Below, piece after piece: positions 55,948 through 64,000 of a stretch of DNA of 64,000 nt. The notes below the pieces were generated by a model. That model worked only from the letters and a program-made list of their open reading frames with translations, was not told the origin of the DNA and did not search any database. The position numbers and the translations under genes were made by a program. Position 1 is the first letter of the stretch, and each line of letters begins with the position of its first letter. Source of the DNA: Pandoraea pnomenusa (GTDB lineage Bacteria; Pseudomonadota; Gammaproteobacteria; Burkholderiales; Burkholderiaceae); NCBI RefSeq assembly GCF_000767615.3, contig NZ_CP009553.3, positions 4,774,001-4,838,000 on the forward strand, written 5' to 3'.

Positions 55948-56562
55948 CTATCCCTGCAACGCGACGCGCAGCCCCAGGCCGATGAAGATGGCCCCGGCCA
56001 CACGATCGAGCCAGCGCCCCGTGCCCGGGCGACGCTTGAGCCACCCGCCCAGCACCCCGGCGAACCAGCCATATGCGCTGAAGACGACGATGGTCTGCGC
56101 CATGAACACGAGACCCAGCATCAGCATCTGCCAGCCGGGATGCGCCGCGTCGGCGCTCACGAACTGTGGCAGGAAGACGAGGAAAAACAGGGTGACCTTC
56201 GGATTGAGCATGTTCGCGAACACGCTTTGGCGAAACACCGCGCCGAGCGGCTGCGGGGCCGCGCCGCCGGCCAGGGTCATGGCGCCGCGCGCACGCAGTG
56301 CCTTGATGCCGATCCAGACGAGATAGGCCGCCCCCGCGAGCTTGATCGCCTCGAATGCCCACGGCGACGAGCGCAGCACGGCAGCCAACCCCACGGCCGC
56401 GACGGTCGTGTGAAACAGGCAGCCGAATGTGAACCCCGCAGCGGCCGCCAGGCCGGCACGACGGCCCTGCGCAATCCCTCGCGCGATGACCTGCATGTTG
56501 TCCGGGCCCGGCGCGAGCGTGATCGCCACCGAGGTCAGCAGAAACAGCCAGAGATTGGGCAT
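55948..56562 (-). CDS. LysE/RhtB-family amino-acid exporter
   Basis: A 204-residue inner-membrane exporter with about six helices. The family signature ITLAPGPDNMQVIARGIAQG is at about residues 14-33, and later NPKVTLFFLVFLPQFV is typical. Members export amino acids and homoserine lactones; the substrate is unknown. It lies 65 bases after the DeoR gene start, on the same strand, with apt upstream. Confidence 0.9.
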   Translation of the reverse strand: MPNLWLFLLTSVAITLAPGPDNMQVIARGIAQGRRAGLAAAAGFTFGCLFHTTVAAVGLAAVLRSSPWAFEAIKLAGAAYLVWIGIKALRARGAMTLAGGAAPQPLGAVFRQSVFANMLNPKVTLFFLVFLPQFVSADAAHPGWQMLMLGLVFMAQTIVVFSAYGWFAGVLGGWLKRRPGTGRWLDRVAGAIFIGLGLRVALQG

Positions 56563-56631
56563 CGGAAGATCCGGGGCGTAGTTGGCGGGGTGGGCGCAGT
56601 CAGGTTCAGCAGGCGAAGCGGGAAGGCCGCC

Positions 56632-57216
56632 TCAGTGGCCCTCGAACGAACACAACAGGAACAGCGGCAGGCCGGCATCGCGAATCAGGCGCGACCCTCC
56701 CAGCTCGGGCAGGTCGACGATCGCCGCGCCTTCGATGACCGTCGCGCCGAGACGCTCGAGCAGCTTCTTGCCCGCAAGCATCGTGCCGCCGGTCGCGACC
56801 AGATCGTCGATGAGCAGCACGCGATCGCCCGGCCCGCAGGCGTCGGCATGAATCTCGACCGTCGCGCTGCCGTACTCCAGTTCATATTCTTCGGCCACGG
56901 TCTGATAGGGCAGCTTGCCCTTCTTGCGGATGGGGATGAAGCCGATGTTCAGCTCGTAGGCCAGGATCGATCCGAGGATGAAGCCGCGCGCATCGAGGCC
57001 GGCGATGTAATCGGGGCGCTGCGCCATGTAGCGATGCACGAACACGTCGATGAGCACGCGCAACGTACGCGGGTTCTTGAGCAACGGCGTAATGTCGCGG
57101 AATTGCACGCCGGGCGCGGGCCAGTCGGGCACGGTGCGAATCTGGCTCTTGATATAGGCGGCAGGGGACTCGTCGATCTGCACGGGGATCCTTGGTGGGG
57201 GACTGACGGGGAACAT
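56632..57216 (-). CDS. apt: Adenine phosphoribosyltransferase
   Basis: A 194-residue purine salvage enzyme that makes AMP from adenine and PRPP. The PRPP motif is [17 protein letters not shown] at about residues 133-149, and [20 protein letters not shown] precedes it. Since C-P lyase releases adenine from ATP in its first step, apt could recycle it, but apt is a housekeeping gene and the proximity may be chance. Confidence 0.95.
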   Translation of the reverse strand: MFPVSPPPRIPVQIDESPAAYIKSQIRTVPDWPAPGVQFRDITPLLKNPRTLRVLIDVFVHRYMAQRPDYIAGLDARGFILGSILAYELNIGFIPIRKKGKLPYQTVAEEYELEYGSATVEIHADACGPGDRVLLIDDLVATGGTMLAGKKLLERLGATVIEGAAIVDLPELGGSRLIRDAGLPLFLLCSFEGH

Positions 57217-57300
57217 GCCACATTATGCCAAAAAGGACCCGACGGTCCCGTGACGGTCGGTTCGCCATGCGGCGCCCACGGGACGCCCGCCCGCGCCGCC

Positions 57301-59298
57301 TCAGCGCCGCCGCTCGCCGTCGCGGCCCAACAAACGCTCCTGCGCGGCCACGAGTTTCTCGGGCAACCCCCGCAGCACCACGATGTCCTCGGCCATCAGG
57401 CGAGTCTCCGACACAGGCTCCACGCCGCGAATGCCGTGGCGCCGGATGGCCGTGACCGTCACGCCCAGCCGGTCGAGACGAAGCTCGCCCAGCGTGCGGC
57501 CCACGGCGTCGGCATTGAGCGGTAGCGGTACGGACTGCAGCCGGACCTGCTCGCGCTCGCCCCCCTCGTCCTCGTCGTCGAGGCCGTGGAAATAGCCGCG
57601 CAGCAAGCTGTAACGCTCGTTGCGCGCCTGCGCCACGCGACGCAACACGCGGCGCATCGGCACGCCCAGGAGCACGAGGGCGTGCGACGCGAGCATCAGG
57701 CTGCCCTCCACGATCTCGGGCACGACTTCCGTGGCGCCCGCCGCGATCAGGTCGTCGATGTGCGTTTCATCGACCGTGCGCACGACCACGGGCAGCGTGG
57801 GCTCCAGCGCCTGCACCTGCGCGAGCACCTTCAACGCCGCCGGGGTGCTGTCGTACGTCACCACAATGCCCGCGGCGCGGTGAATGCCTGCGGCAACGAG
57901 CGCCTCGCGCCGGGCAGCGTCACCGAACACGACGGTCTCGCCGGAACGGGCCGCCTCCATCACGCGGTCGGGGTCGAGATCGAGCGCCACGTAGCCGATG
58001 CCCTCCTGTTCGAGCATGCGCGCGAGGTTCTGGCCGCACCGGCCGTAGCCGCAGATGATCACGTGCCCCGACGTCTTGATGCTCTGCGTGGCGATCTTCG
58101 TCATCTGCAACGACTGCATCATCCATTCGTTGGCGACGAAACGCAGCGCGATGCGGTCAGCGTTGATGATGAGAAACGGCGCGCACAACATCGACAGCAG
58201 CATGCCCGCGAGCACCGCCTGCGAGAGCGACGCATCGAGCAAGTGCCGATCGATCACCAGATTGAGCAGCACGAAACCGAATTCGCCCGCCTGCGCGAGA
58301 CCGAGCCCCGTGCGGATCGCCGTGCCGGGCGAGCTGCCGAACAGACGCGCCAGGCCAGCGATGAGCGTGAATTTGACGACCAGCGGGCCAACGAAGAACA
58401 ACAGCACGAGCAATGGCTGCTTCAGCAGGATGGCCGGATCGAGCAACATGCCCGTGGTGATGAAGAACAGACCGAGCAGCACGTCGCGAAACGGCTTGAT
58501 GTCGTCTTCCACCTGATGCCGGAACGGCGTCTCGGCAATCAGCATGCCGGCGATGAATGCGCCCAGCGCCATCGACAGGCCCAGATGTTCGGTGACGTAC
58601 GCCAGACCGAGCGTGAGCAGCAGCAGATTGAGCATGAAGAGCTCTTGCGAGCGCCGCGCGGCCACGATGTGAAACCAGCGCCCCACCAGCTTCTGTCCGA
58701 CCCACAGCAACAGCGCAAGGGCCCCGGTGATCTTTAGCGCCGCGAGTGTCAGCGCAAGCACGAGCGCCTTCGAGTTGCCGCCAAGCGCCGAGATCACGAT
58801 GAGCAGCGGCACCACCGCCAGATCCTGGAACAGCAGCACACCCATGATGTTGCGGCCATGCTCCGTTTCCAGCTCCAGCCGCTCGGCGAGCATCTTGGTG
58901 ACGATCGCCGTCGACGACATCGCCAGCGCACCGCCCAGCGCCACCGACGCCTGCCACGAGAACGACCAGAACAGATTGACGATCGCGCCCAGGCCCACCG
59001 CCACGAGCAGCGTGCCCAGCACCTGGGACACCCCCAGTCCGAGCACCACCCGGCGCATGCTCTTGAGCTTGGGTAGCGAGAATTCGATGCCGATGGAAAA
59101 CATCAGGAAGACGACGCCGAACTCGGCGAGGTACTGCACGCGCTGCGAGTCGGCCGCCACACCGAGCGCGTGCGGGCCGATCACGATGCCGACACTCAGA
59201 TAACCGAGCATCGGCGGCAGATGGAGCATGCGGAACAGCACCACCCCGATGCAGGCGGCGAACAGCAGGACAAGAGTGAGTTCGAGAGGCGAAGCCAT
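57301..59298 (-). CDS. Kef/CPA2-type cation:proton antiporter with RCK domains
   Basis: A 665-residue membrane protein. About twelve helices form residues 1-385, with LELTLVLLFAACIGVVLF at the start and the family motif LGLAQAGEFGFVLLNLVID. Then a TrkA-N (RCK) domain follows with HVIICGYGRCGQNLARMLEQ at about 415-434, and TrkA-C residues end near 660. It is a K+ efflux or Na/K:H antiporter. The start is ATG 59298. The longer upstream frame has no family support. It is divergent from kdsD, as in many Burkholderiales. Confidence 0.92.
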   Translation of the reverse strand: MASPLELTLVLLFAACIGVVLFRMLHLPPMLGYLSVGIVIGPHALGVAADSQRVQYLAEFGVVFLMFSIGIEFSLPKLKSMRRVVLGLGVSQVLGTLLVAVGLGAIVNLFWSFSWQASVALGGALAMSSTAIVTKMLAERLELETEHGRNIMGVLLFQDLAVVPLLIVISALGGNSKALVLALTLAALKITGALALLLWVGQKLVGRWFHIVAARRSQELFMLNLLLLTLGLAYVTEHLGLSMALGAFIAGMLIAETPFRHQVEDDIKPFRDVLLGLFFITTGMLLDPAILLKQPLLVLLFFVGPLVVKFTLIAGLARLFGSSPGTAIRTGLGLAQAGEFGFVLLNLVIDRHLLDASLSQAVLAGMLLSMLCAPFLIINADRIALRFVANEWMMQSLQMTKIATQSIKTSGHVIICGYGRCGQNLARMLEQEGIGYVALDLDPDRVMEAARSGETVVFGDAARREALVAAGIHRAAGIVVTYDSTPAALKVLAQVQALEPTLPVVVRTVDETHIDDLIAAGATEVVPEIVEGSLMLASHALVLLGVPMRRVLRRVAQARNERYSLLRGYFHGLDDEDEGGEREQVRLQSVPLPLNADAVGRTLGELRLDRLGVTVTAIRRHGIRGVEPVSETRLMAEDIVVLRGLPEKLVAAQERLLGRDGERRR

Positions 59299-59476
59299 CG
59301 GCTGGGGTCGGTTTCCTGAGTCAGTTGGAAGGCGCGCGGCACTTCTCATGCAAGCGCCGTGCCAGATTGCACCCGGACGGCAGGATCGAGGCAGAAACCG
59401 GAACGGTTCGGGACGTCTCCCGAATCGCGCAAGCCCAGGCGTGGTGCGGCTGTCCTCGGCGCGGCGTCCATTTTGA

Positions 59477-59482
59477 TATACT
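59477..59482 (+). promoter_or_regulatory. -10 element (TATACT) of kdsD, close to its start codon
   Basis: TTGATATACT is an extended -10 whose predicted start site falls at about the kdsD ATG (59489). No ribosome site lies between them. Confidence 0.4.
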
Positions 59483-59488
59483 CCGCGC

Positions 59489-60469
59489 ATGATAGCGAAA
59501 ATCAATCCAGACCGGGCACTCGAGGTCGCCCGGGAGGTGTTGCGCACCGAAGCCGACGCCATCGAACGAGTCTCTTCGCACCTCGACGACAGCTTCTTCG
59601 AAGCGGTTTCGCTGCTGCTCGCGTGTCGCGGTCGCGTCGTCGTGACGGGCATGGGCAAATCGGGGCACATCGGCCGCAAACTGGCCGCCACGTTCGCCAG
59701 CACTGGCACGCCCGCCTTTTTCGTTCACCCCGCCGAAGCCAGCCACGGCGATTTGGGCATGATCACGGCCGACGACGTCGTCGTCGCCCTGTCGAACTCC
59801 GGCGAAACGGGAGAACTCGTCAGTATTCTTCCGATGATAAAGCGCCTCGGCGCAAAGCTCATCGCCATGACCGGCAACGCCGCGTCGAGCCTCGGCCGTC
59901 TGTCCGACGTCCACCTCGACGCGCACGTGGACCGCGAAGCCTGCCCGCTGGGCCTGGCGCCCACGGCCAGCACCACCGCCGCGCTCGCGCTCGGCGACGC
60001 CCTGGCCGTGACGCTCCTCGACGCCCGCGGCTTCGGCGCCGAAGATTTCGCCCGCTCGCATCCGGGCGGCGCCCTCGGGCGGCGCCTGCTCACTTTCGTG
60101 CGCGACGTCATGCGCACCGGCGAGCGCATTCCGAGCGTGCGCGCCGACGCAAGCCTGTCCGAAGCCCTGCTCGAGATGACCGCCAAGGGTCTCGGCATGA
60201 CGGCCATCGTCGATGCCGACGATCGCGTCGTGGGCATCTTCACCGACGGCGACCTGCGCCGCCTGTTCAAGCGCACGCTCGACTTCAGCACGCTCAAGCT
60301 CGCCGACGTCATGAAGGCCGACCCGCGTACCATCGGGCCGGATCAGCTCGCCGCGGAAGCCGCCGAGCTCATGGAGCGCTTCGGCATCACGCAGTTGCTC
60401 GTGACCGAGAACGGCCGCCTCGCCGGTGCGCTGAACGTCCACGATCTGTTCGCCGCCAAGGTCGTGTGA
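59489..60469 (+). CDS. kdsD: Arabinose 5-phosphate isomerase
   Basis: A 326-residue SIS-domain isomerase that converts ribulose 5-phosphate to arabinose 5-phosphate, the first step of Kdo synthesis for lipopolysaccharide. The SIS motif is VVVTGMGKSGHIGRKLAATF (about 49-68) with ALSNSGETGELVSIL, and two CBS domains lie at about 210-326. It starts MIAKINPDRALEVAREV at ATG 59489 without a visible ribosome site. It heads kdsD-kdsC-lptC-lptA-lptB-rpoN. Confidence 0.96.
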   Translation: MIAKINPDRALEVAREVLRTEADAIERVSSHLDDSFFEAVSLLLACRGRVVVTGMGKSGHIGRKLAATFASTGTPAFFVHPAEASHGDLGMITADDVVVALSNSGETGELVSILPMIKRLGAKLIAMTGNAASSLGRLSDVHLDAHVDREACPLGLAPTASTTAALALGDALAVTLLDARGFGAEDFARSHPGGALGRRLLTFVRDVMRTGERIPSVRADASLSEALLEMTAKGLGMTAIVDADDRVVGIFTDGDLRRLFKRTLDFSTLKLADVMKADPRTIGPDQLAAEAAELMERFGITQLLVTENGRLAGALNVHDLFAAKVV

Positions 60470-60480
60470 GTCCGTTGCCC

Positions 60481-61062
60481 ATGAATCGACCCAGTACCGC
60501 CAGTACCGCCCCACTCGCGCCATTCGCCGCATTCGACGAGGCCGCCGCCGTCCGGCGCGCCGCCCGCGTGCGCGTGATGGTGTTCGACGTCGACGGTGTA
60601 CTCACCGACGGCGGCCTGCGCTACGGCCCGGCCGGCGAACTCATCAAGACCTTCGACTCGCTCGACGGCCATGGCATGAAGCTGCTGGCCGAAGCCGGCA
60701 TCGTCACCGCCATCATCACCGGTCGCCAGTCCGACATCGTTGCCAAACGCGCCTCGGACCTGCGTGTCGAACACGTCTACCAGGGCGTGCGCGACAAGCG
60801 CGAGGCGTTCGAGGACCTGTGCGGCAAATTGTCCGTGACGGCCGACGTCTGCGGCCACATCGGCGACGACTGGCCGGACCTGCCGGTGCTCACGCGCGTG
60901 GGCTTCGCTGCCTGCCCGGCCAACGCACATGCGGAAGTGAAAGCGCGCAGCCACTGGATCGCCGCCACGCGCGGCGGCGACGGCGCCGTGCGCGAACTGT
61001 GCGACTTCGTCCTGCGCGCGCAGGGGCGTTACGACGCCCTGCTCGCCGAAGCCCTCGCCTGA
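60481..61062 (+). CDS. kdsC: Kdo-8-phosphate phosphatase
   Basis: A 193-residue HAD phosphatase that dephosphorylates Kdo 8-phosphate. HAD motif I is VFDVDGVLTDGG with D36 and D38, motif II is IITGRQS, and the later HIGDDWPDLPVL is motif IV. The ATG at 60481 lies 11 bases after the kdsD stop. About 25 N-terminal residues, rich in Ala and Pro, precede the fold. Confidence 0.95.
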   Translation: MNRPSTASTAPLAPFAAFDEAAAVRRAARVRVMVFDVDGVLTDGGLRYGPAGELIKTFDSLDGHGMKLLAEAGIVTAIITGRQSDIVAKRASDLRVEHVYQGVRDKREAFEDLCGKLSVTADVCGHIGDDWPDLPVLTRVGFAACPANAHAEVKARSHWIAATRGGDGAVRELCDFVLRAQGRYDALLAEALA

Positions 61063-61086
61063 CGCGCCGAAGGAGCCCATCCCCCC

Positions 61087-61746
61087 ATGGCCATGCAACG
61101 CGTCTCGCCCGCTTCGCTGATCGCAATTGCCGTGCTCGCCGGACTTGCCGCCGGCACGTACTGGCTGGTGCAGCGCACGCTGCCCTCGGACGCCGATCGC
61201 GCGCCGTACGTCAAACAGCACATTCCCGATTACTATGCCGACGACATGGTGATCTCCATGCTCTCGGCAAGCGGCATGACGCAATATCGCGTCAACGCCG
61301 TTCACATGACGCACTTCGAAGACGACCAGACCACCGCGATGACGATGCCCGCCGTGCGCGCGTTCACCCCGGATCAGCCGGAAGTGACGGCCACCAGCAA
61401 GCGCGGCACGCTCAATGCCGACATGTCGGTGGTGGACCTGTACGACGACGCCGTCGTGGTGCGCCAGGCCGGCCCGCGCGACCCGGAAATGCGCGCACTC
61501 TCGGAACATTTCCAGGTGCTGGTGAACGAAGACATCGTCCGCACGGAAAAACCCGTCCAGCTGTATCGCGGGATGTCCGTGATGTACGGCGATGGCATGA
61601 TTTTCAATAACATCACGCGCGCCGTACAATTGCTCGGCAACGTGCACGGCACGATCCAGCCGGCGGAACTGGGCAACAAGTCCCCGGCACCGCCCGCCAC
61701 GCCCGGCGCGCCATCCCAGACCAAACAGGGCTCCAAGACCCCATGA
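61087..61746 (+). CDS. lptC: LPS export protein LptC
   Basis: A 219-residue bitopic inner-membrane protein that passes lipopolysaccharide from LptBFG to LptA. A single N-terminal helix (SLIAIAVLAGLAAGTYWLVQ) is followed by a beta-jellyroll with ALSEHFQVLVNEDIVRTEKP and VMYGDGMIFNNITRAVQLLG. The C-terminal 25 residues are Pro-rich and probably disordered. The stop overlaps the lptA ATG. Confidence 0.93.
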   Translation: MAMQRVSPASLIAIAVLAGLAAGTYWLVQRTLPSDADRAPYVKQHIPDYYADDMVISMLSASGMTQYRVNAVHMTHFEDDQTTAMTMPAVRAFTPDQPEVTATSKRGTLNADMSVVDLYDDAVVVRQAGPRDPEMRALSEHFQVLVNEDIVRTEKPVQLYRGMSVMYGDGMIFNNITRAVQLLGNVHGTIQPAELGNKSPAPPATPGAPSQTKQGSKTP

Positions 61747-62441
61747 CCGATCGCCGCAATCCGCGACCCGCATCCCTTTCGCTGCGTGCCCTGCGCGCGC
61801 TGGCCGCCGCCTTCGCCGTGCTCGGCGCCCTGGCGTCGCCGCTCGCCCATGCCGAACGCGCCGACCGCGACAAGCCGCTCAACATCGAGTCGGATCACAT
61901 GAGCTACGACGACCTCAAGCAGGTCAACATCTTCACGGGCAACGTGACGATGACCAAGGGGACCATCCTCCTCAAGGCCGATCGCGTCGAAGTGACCCAG
62001 GATCCGGAGGGCTACCAGTACGCCACGGCCTACTACAAGCCGGGCGGCCCCCTCGCCTACATGCGCCAGAAGCGCGATGGCCTCGACGAGTACATCGACG
62101 GCTGGGGCCAGACGATCTACTACAACGGCAAGACGGAAGTCGCCACGCTCACCACGCAGGCCACGCTCAAGCGCCTGGCCGGCGGCACGCGCGTGCTCGA
62201 CGAAATCCATGGCAGCGTGATCACTTACGACACGTACAACGAGGTCTATACCGCGAACAGCGGGGCCGACCAGGTCAACGCCAACAATCCGAACGGCCGT
62301 GTACGCGCCACGCTCGCGCCGCGCAATGCGACGGGTGCCGCACCCGCGGCCGGCGGCCCGGGCAGCAAGCCGGCCGCAGCACCCAAGGGCGATCTGCCGC
62401 CGCTGTCTCCCTCCAAAAGCATCGGGAATCCGCGTGAGTAA
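61743..62441 (+). CDS. lptA: LPS transport periplasmic protein LptA
   Basis: A 232-residue periplasmic bridge protein of LPS transport. The signal peptide ends near PLAHA-E; the OstA core starts with [20 protein letters not shown] and continues through [20 protein letters not shown] Gly/Ala/Pro-rich tail of about 40 residues follows. It overlaps lptC by 4 bases and lptB by 8. Confidence 0.94.
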   Translation: MTDRRNPRPASLSLRALRALAAAFAVLGALASPLAHAERADRDKPLNIESDHMSYDDLKQVNIFTGNVTMTKGTILLKADRVEVTQDPEGYQYATAYYKPGGPLAYMRQKRDGLDEYIDGWGQTIYYNGKTEVATLTTQATLKRLAGGTRVLDEIHGSVITYDTYNEVYTANSGADQVNANNPNGRVRATLAPRNATGAAPAAGGPGSKPAAAPKGDLPPLSPSKSIGNPRE

Positions 62442-63234
62442 TTCTGCCAACAACGCCTCGACCATCAACCCGGGCGCCGGGCCGTCGGGCAAGCCGAGCG
62501 CGCTCGTCGTGCGCTCGCTCAAGAAGCAATACGGCGCGCGCACCGTCGTGAAGGACGTGTCGCTGGACGTGAAAAGCGGCGAGGTCGTGGGATTGCTCGG
62601 CCCCAATGGTGCCGGCAAGACGACCTCGTTCTACATGATCGTGGGACTCGTGCCCGCCGACGACGGCGAAATCCAGCTCGACGGCAACCTGATCAGCGAA
62701 TTGCCGATTCACGAACGCGCCCGCATGGGCGTCTCGTACCTGCCGCAGGAAGCATCGGTGTTTCGCAAGCTCACGGTCGAGGACAATATTCGCGCCGTGC
62801 TCGAACTGCAGGTCGACGCCCAGGGCAAGCCGCTCAAGCGCGACGAGATCGAGCGACGCATCGAAGCCCTGCTCGACGAGCTCCAGGTGAGCCATCTGCG
62901 CGAGAATCCGGCCATGTCGCTCTCCGGCGGCGAGCGCCGCCGCGTGGAAATCGCCCGGGCGCTGGCGACGCAACCGCGCTTCATCCTGCTCGACGAGCCG
63001 TTTGCCGGCGTCGATCCGATCGCCGTGCTGGAAATCCAGCGAATCGTGCGTTTTCTGAAAGATCGGGGCATCGGTGTCCTCATCACCGACCACAACGTGC
63101 GGGAAACGCTCGGCATCTGCGATCACGCCTACATCATCAGCGAAGGCTCGGTGCTCGCCGCGGGCACCCCCGACCAGATCGTGGCCGACGAGAGCGTCCG
63201 GCGCGTCTATCTGGGCGAGAATTTCCGGATGTAA
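62434..63234 (+). CDS. lptB: LPS export ABC transporter ATP-binding protein LptB
   Basis: A 266-residue ABC ATPase that powers LPS extraction with LptFG. Walker A is [11 protein letters not shown], signature [17 protein letters not shown], Walker [14 protein letters not shown] and switch [12 protein letters not shown]. It begins at GTG 62434, overlapping lptA by 8 bases, and has about 25 extra N-terminal residues compared with E. coli. rpoN follows as in other proteobacteria. Confidence 0.95.
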   Translation: MSNSANNASTINPGAGPSGKPSALVVRSLKKQYGARTVVKDVSLDVKSGEVVGLLGPNGAGKTTSFYMIVGLVPADDGEIQLDGNLISELPIHERARMGVSYLPQEASVFRKLTVEDNIRAVLELQVDAQGKPLKRDEIERRIEALLDELQVSHLRENPAMSLSGGERRRVEIARALATQPRFILLDEPFAGVDPIAVLEIQRIVRFLKDRGIGVLITDHNVRETLGICDHAYIISEGSVLAAGTPDQIVADESVRRVYLGENFRM

Positions 63235-63328
63235 AGCAAATTTTTCGCATGTAAACCCTGCCTCCGATAGGGCGCCGGGCCGGTTCCGCTGGCGTGACAA
63301 AGCCTCTACAATGAAGGCGAGACACGCT

Positions 63329-64000
63329 ATGAAACCGACTCTTCAACTCCGCACCTCGCAGCACCTGACCCTCACGCCGCAGTTGCAGCAATCCATCCGG
63401 TTGTTGCAACTGTCGACGCTCGAACTTCAGCAGGAAGTCGAGCACGCCCTCACCCAGAACCCGATGCTCGAGCGCGAGGACGACTGGCTCGCGGGCTCGG
63501 TACGTGTCGGCACGGACGGGTCGCTTCGCAACGAGCGCAGCACGTCGGCGAGCAGCGCCAGCGAGGGCCATGAGTCCGCCAACGGCCATGACGAAACCCG
63601 CGAGCTCGACGGCCAGACCCGCTTCGACGACAGCAACCAGGACAGCGGCAGCGATTGGAGTCTTAACGATTTCGCCCGTTCGGGCAGCGCCTCGGACGAC
63701 GACGACAACGCGCGCCCGCAGTTGCACGTCGATCACCCCAACCTTCGCGAACACCTGCTCGCGCAGCTGCGCCTGACCAAGGCGGGGCCGCGCGATCGCG
63801 CGCTTGTCGAATTCCTGATCGAATCGCTCGACGAAGACGGCTACCTCGGCACCATGCTCGACGAAATCCAGGCGGATATGCCTGAAGAGCTGGCGCTCGA
63901 GACCGAGGAGATCAACGCGGCGCTCGCGCTCCTGCAGAGCTTCGATCCGGCCGGTGTGGGTGCCCGTACGCCGTCCGAATGCCTGCGCCTTCAGTTGCAG
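63329..64000 (+). CDS. rpoN: RNA polymerase sigma-54 factor, 5' part (runs off window)
   Basis: The first 224 residues of sigma-54. Region I is [20 protein letters not shown] with the Gln/Leu-rich [20 protein letters not shown]. An acidic region II (about 60-125) and the start of the core-binding domain ([19 protein letters not shown]) follow. ATG 63329 gives the conserved N terminus; an in-frame ATG 18 bases upstream is also possible. The 3' part lies beyond the window. Confidence 0.96.
   Translation, partial: MKPTLQLRTSQHLTLTPQLQQSIRLLQLSTLELQQEVEHALTQNPMLEREDDWLAGSVRVGTDGSLRNERSTSASSASEGHESANGHDETRELDGQTRFDDSNQDSGSDWSLNDFARSGSASDDDDNARPQLHVDHPNLREHLLAQLRLTKAGPRDRALVEFLIESLDEDGYLGTMLDEIQADMPEELALETEEINAALALLQSFDPAGVGARTPSECLRLQLQ

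Noticed and set aside
57225..57262. GACGGTC repeats before the Kef-type gene, considered as terminator
   Set aside because: Mainly direct repeats with no stable stem and T-run.

Overview
The window is a GC-rich proteobacterial chromosome segment, most likely a Burkholderiales member and by overall feel Pandoraea-like. This rests on the kdsD-kdsC-lptC-lptA-lptB-rpoN order, the ssb/MFS/uvrA neighbourhood, a DUF4148 secreted protein and NodT-type efflux. The genus is an inference, not shown by the sequence. There are no rRNA or tRNA genes, CRISPR arrays or insertion sequences that I can see.

Left part (1-12.6 kb). A partial thiolase, a HxlR regulator and an MFS exporter lie on the minus strand, followed by a PanE-like reductase. 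A heavy-metal-type two-component system comes next; its response regulator carries a one-base frameshift. It converges on a tripartite RND efflux operon (permease, membrane fusion protein, NodT lipoprotein). A DUF4148 gene lies across a promoter region that holds a large dyad.

12.9-22.5 kb. Housekeeping genes (ssb, MFS, uvrA) are followed by an AI-2E-family membrane protein. A three-gene operon then encodes a YheO-type regulator, a PLP dehydratase and RidA. It is preceded by a 37-bp palindrome that contains the promoter and abuts the start codon.

22.5-54.8 kb is a very large phosphonate region. The first half handles 2-aminoethylphosphonate (AEP). It has an ABC importer (phnS, phnT, fused phnU/V permease), AEP transaminase (phnW), phosphonoacetaldehyde dehydrogenase (phnY), phosphonoacetate hydrolase (phnA) and a GntR regulator. 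A PhnZ-like HD protein is coupled to a Na/phosphate cotransporter. The second half is a C-P lyase system: phnF-DUF1045-phnN divergent from phnGHIJKLM, plus phnCDE. Between the halves sit DUF488, MFS, purU, Nudix and a folate-type FAD dehydrogenase resembling sarcosine or dimethylglycine dehydrogenase. Possible Pho boxes lie before phnC and before the FAD dehydrogenase gene.

Between phnM and phnE lies an unrelated three-gene cassette on the minus strand (49.58-51.68 kb): a winged-helix protein, an AbiEii/MNT-like nucleotidyltransferase and a PP2C-like phosphatase. It has its own promoter and a 22-bp palindrome, and its 3' end overlaps the end of phnM. It looks like a toxin-antitoxin or defence module and is the best candidate here for an undescribed system.

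Right part (55.1-64 kb). A DeoR regulator, a LysE exporter, apt and a Kef-type antiporter are followed by the LPS gene cluster kdsD-kdsC-lptCAB and the start of rpoN, which runs off the window.
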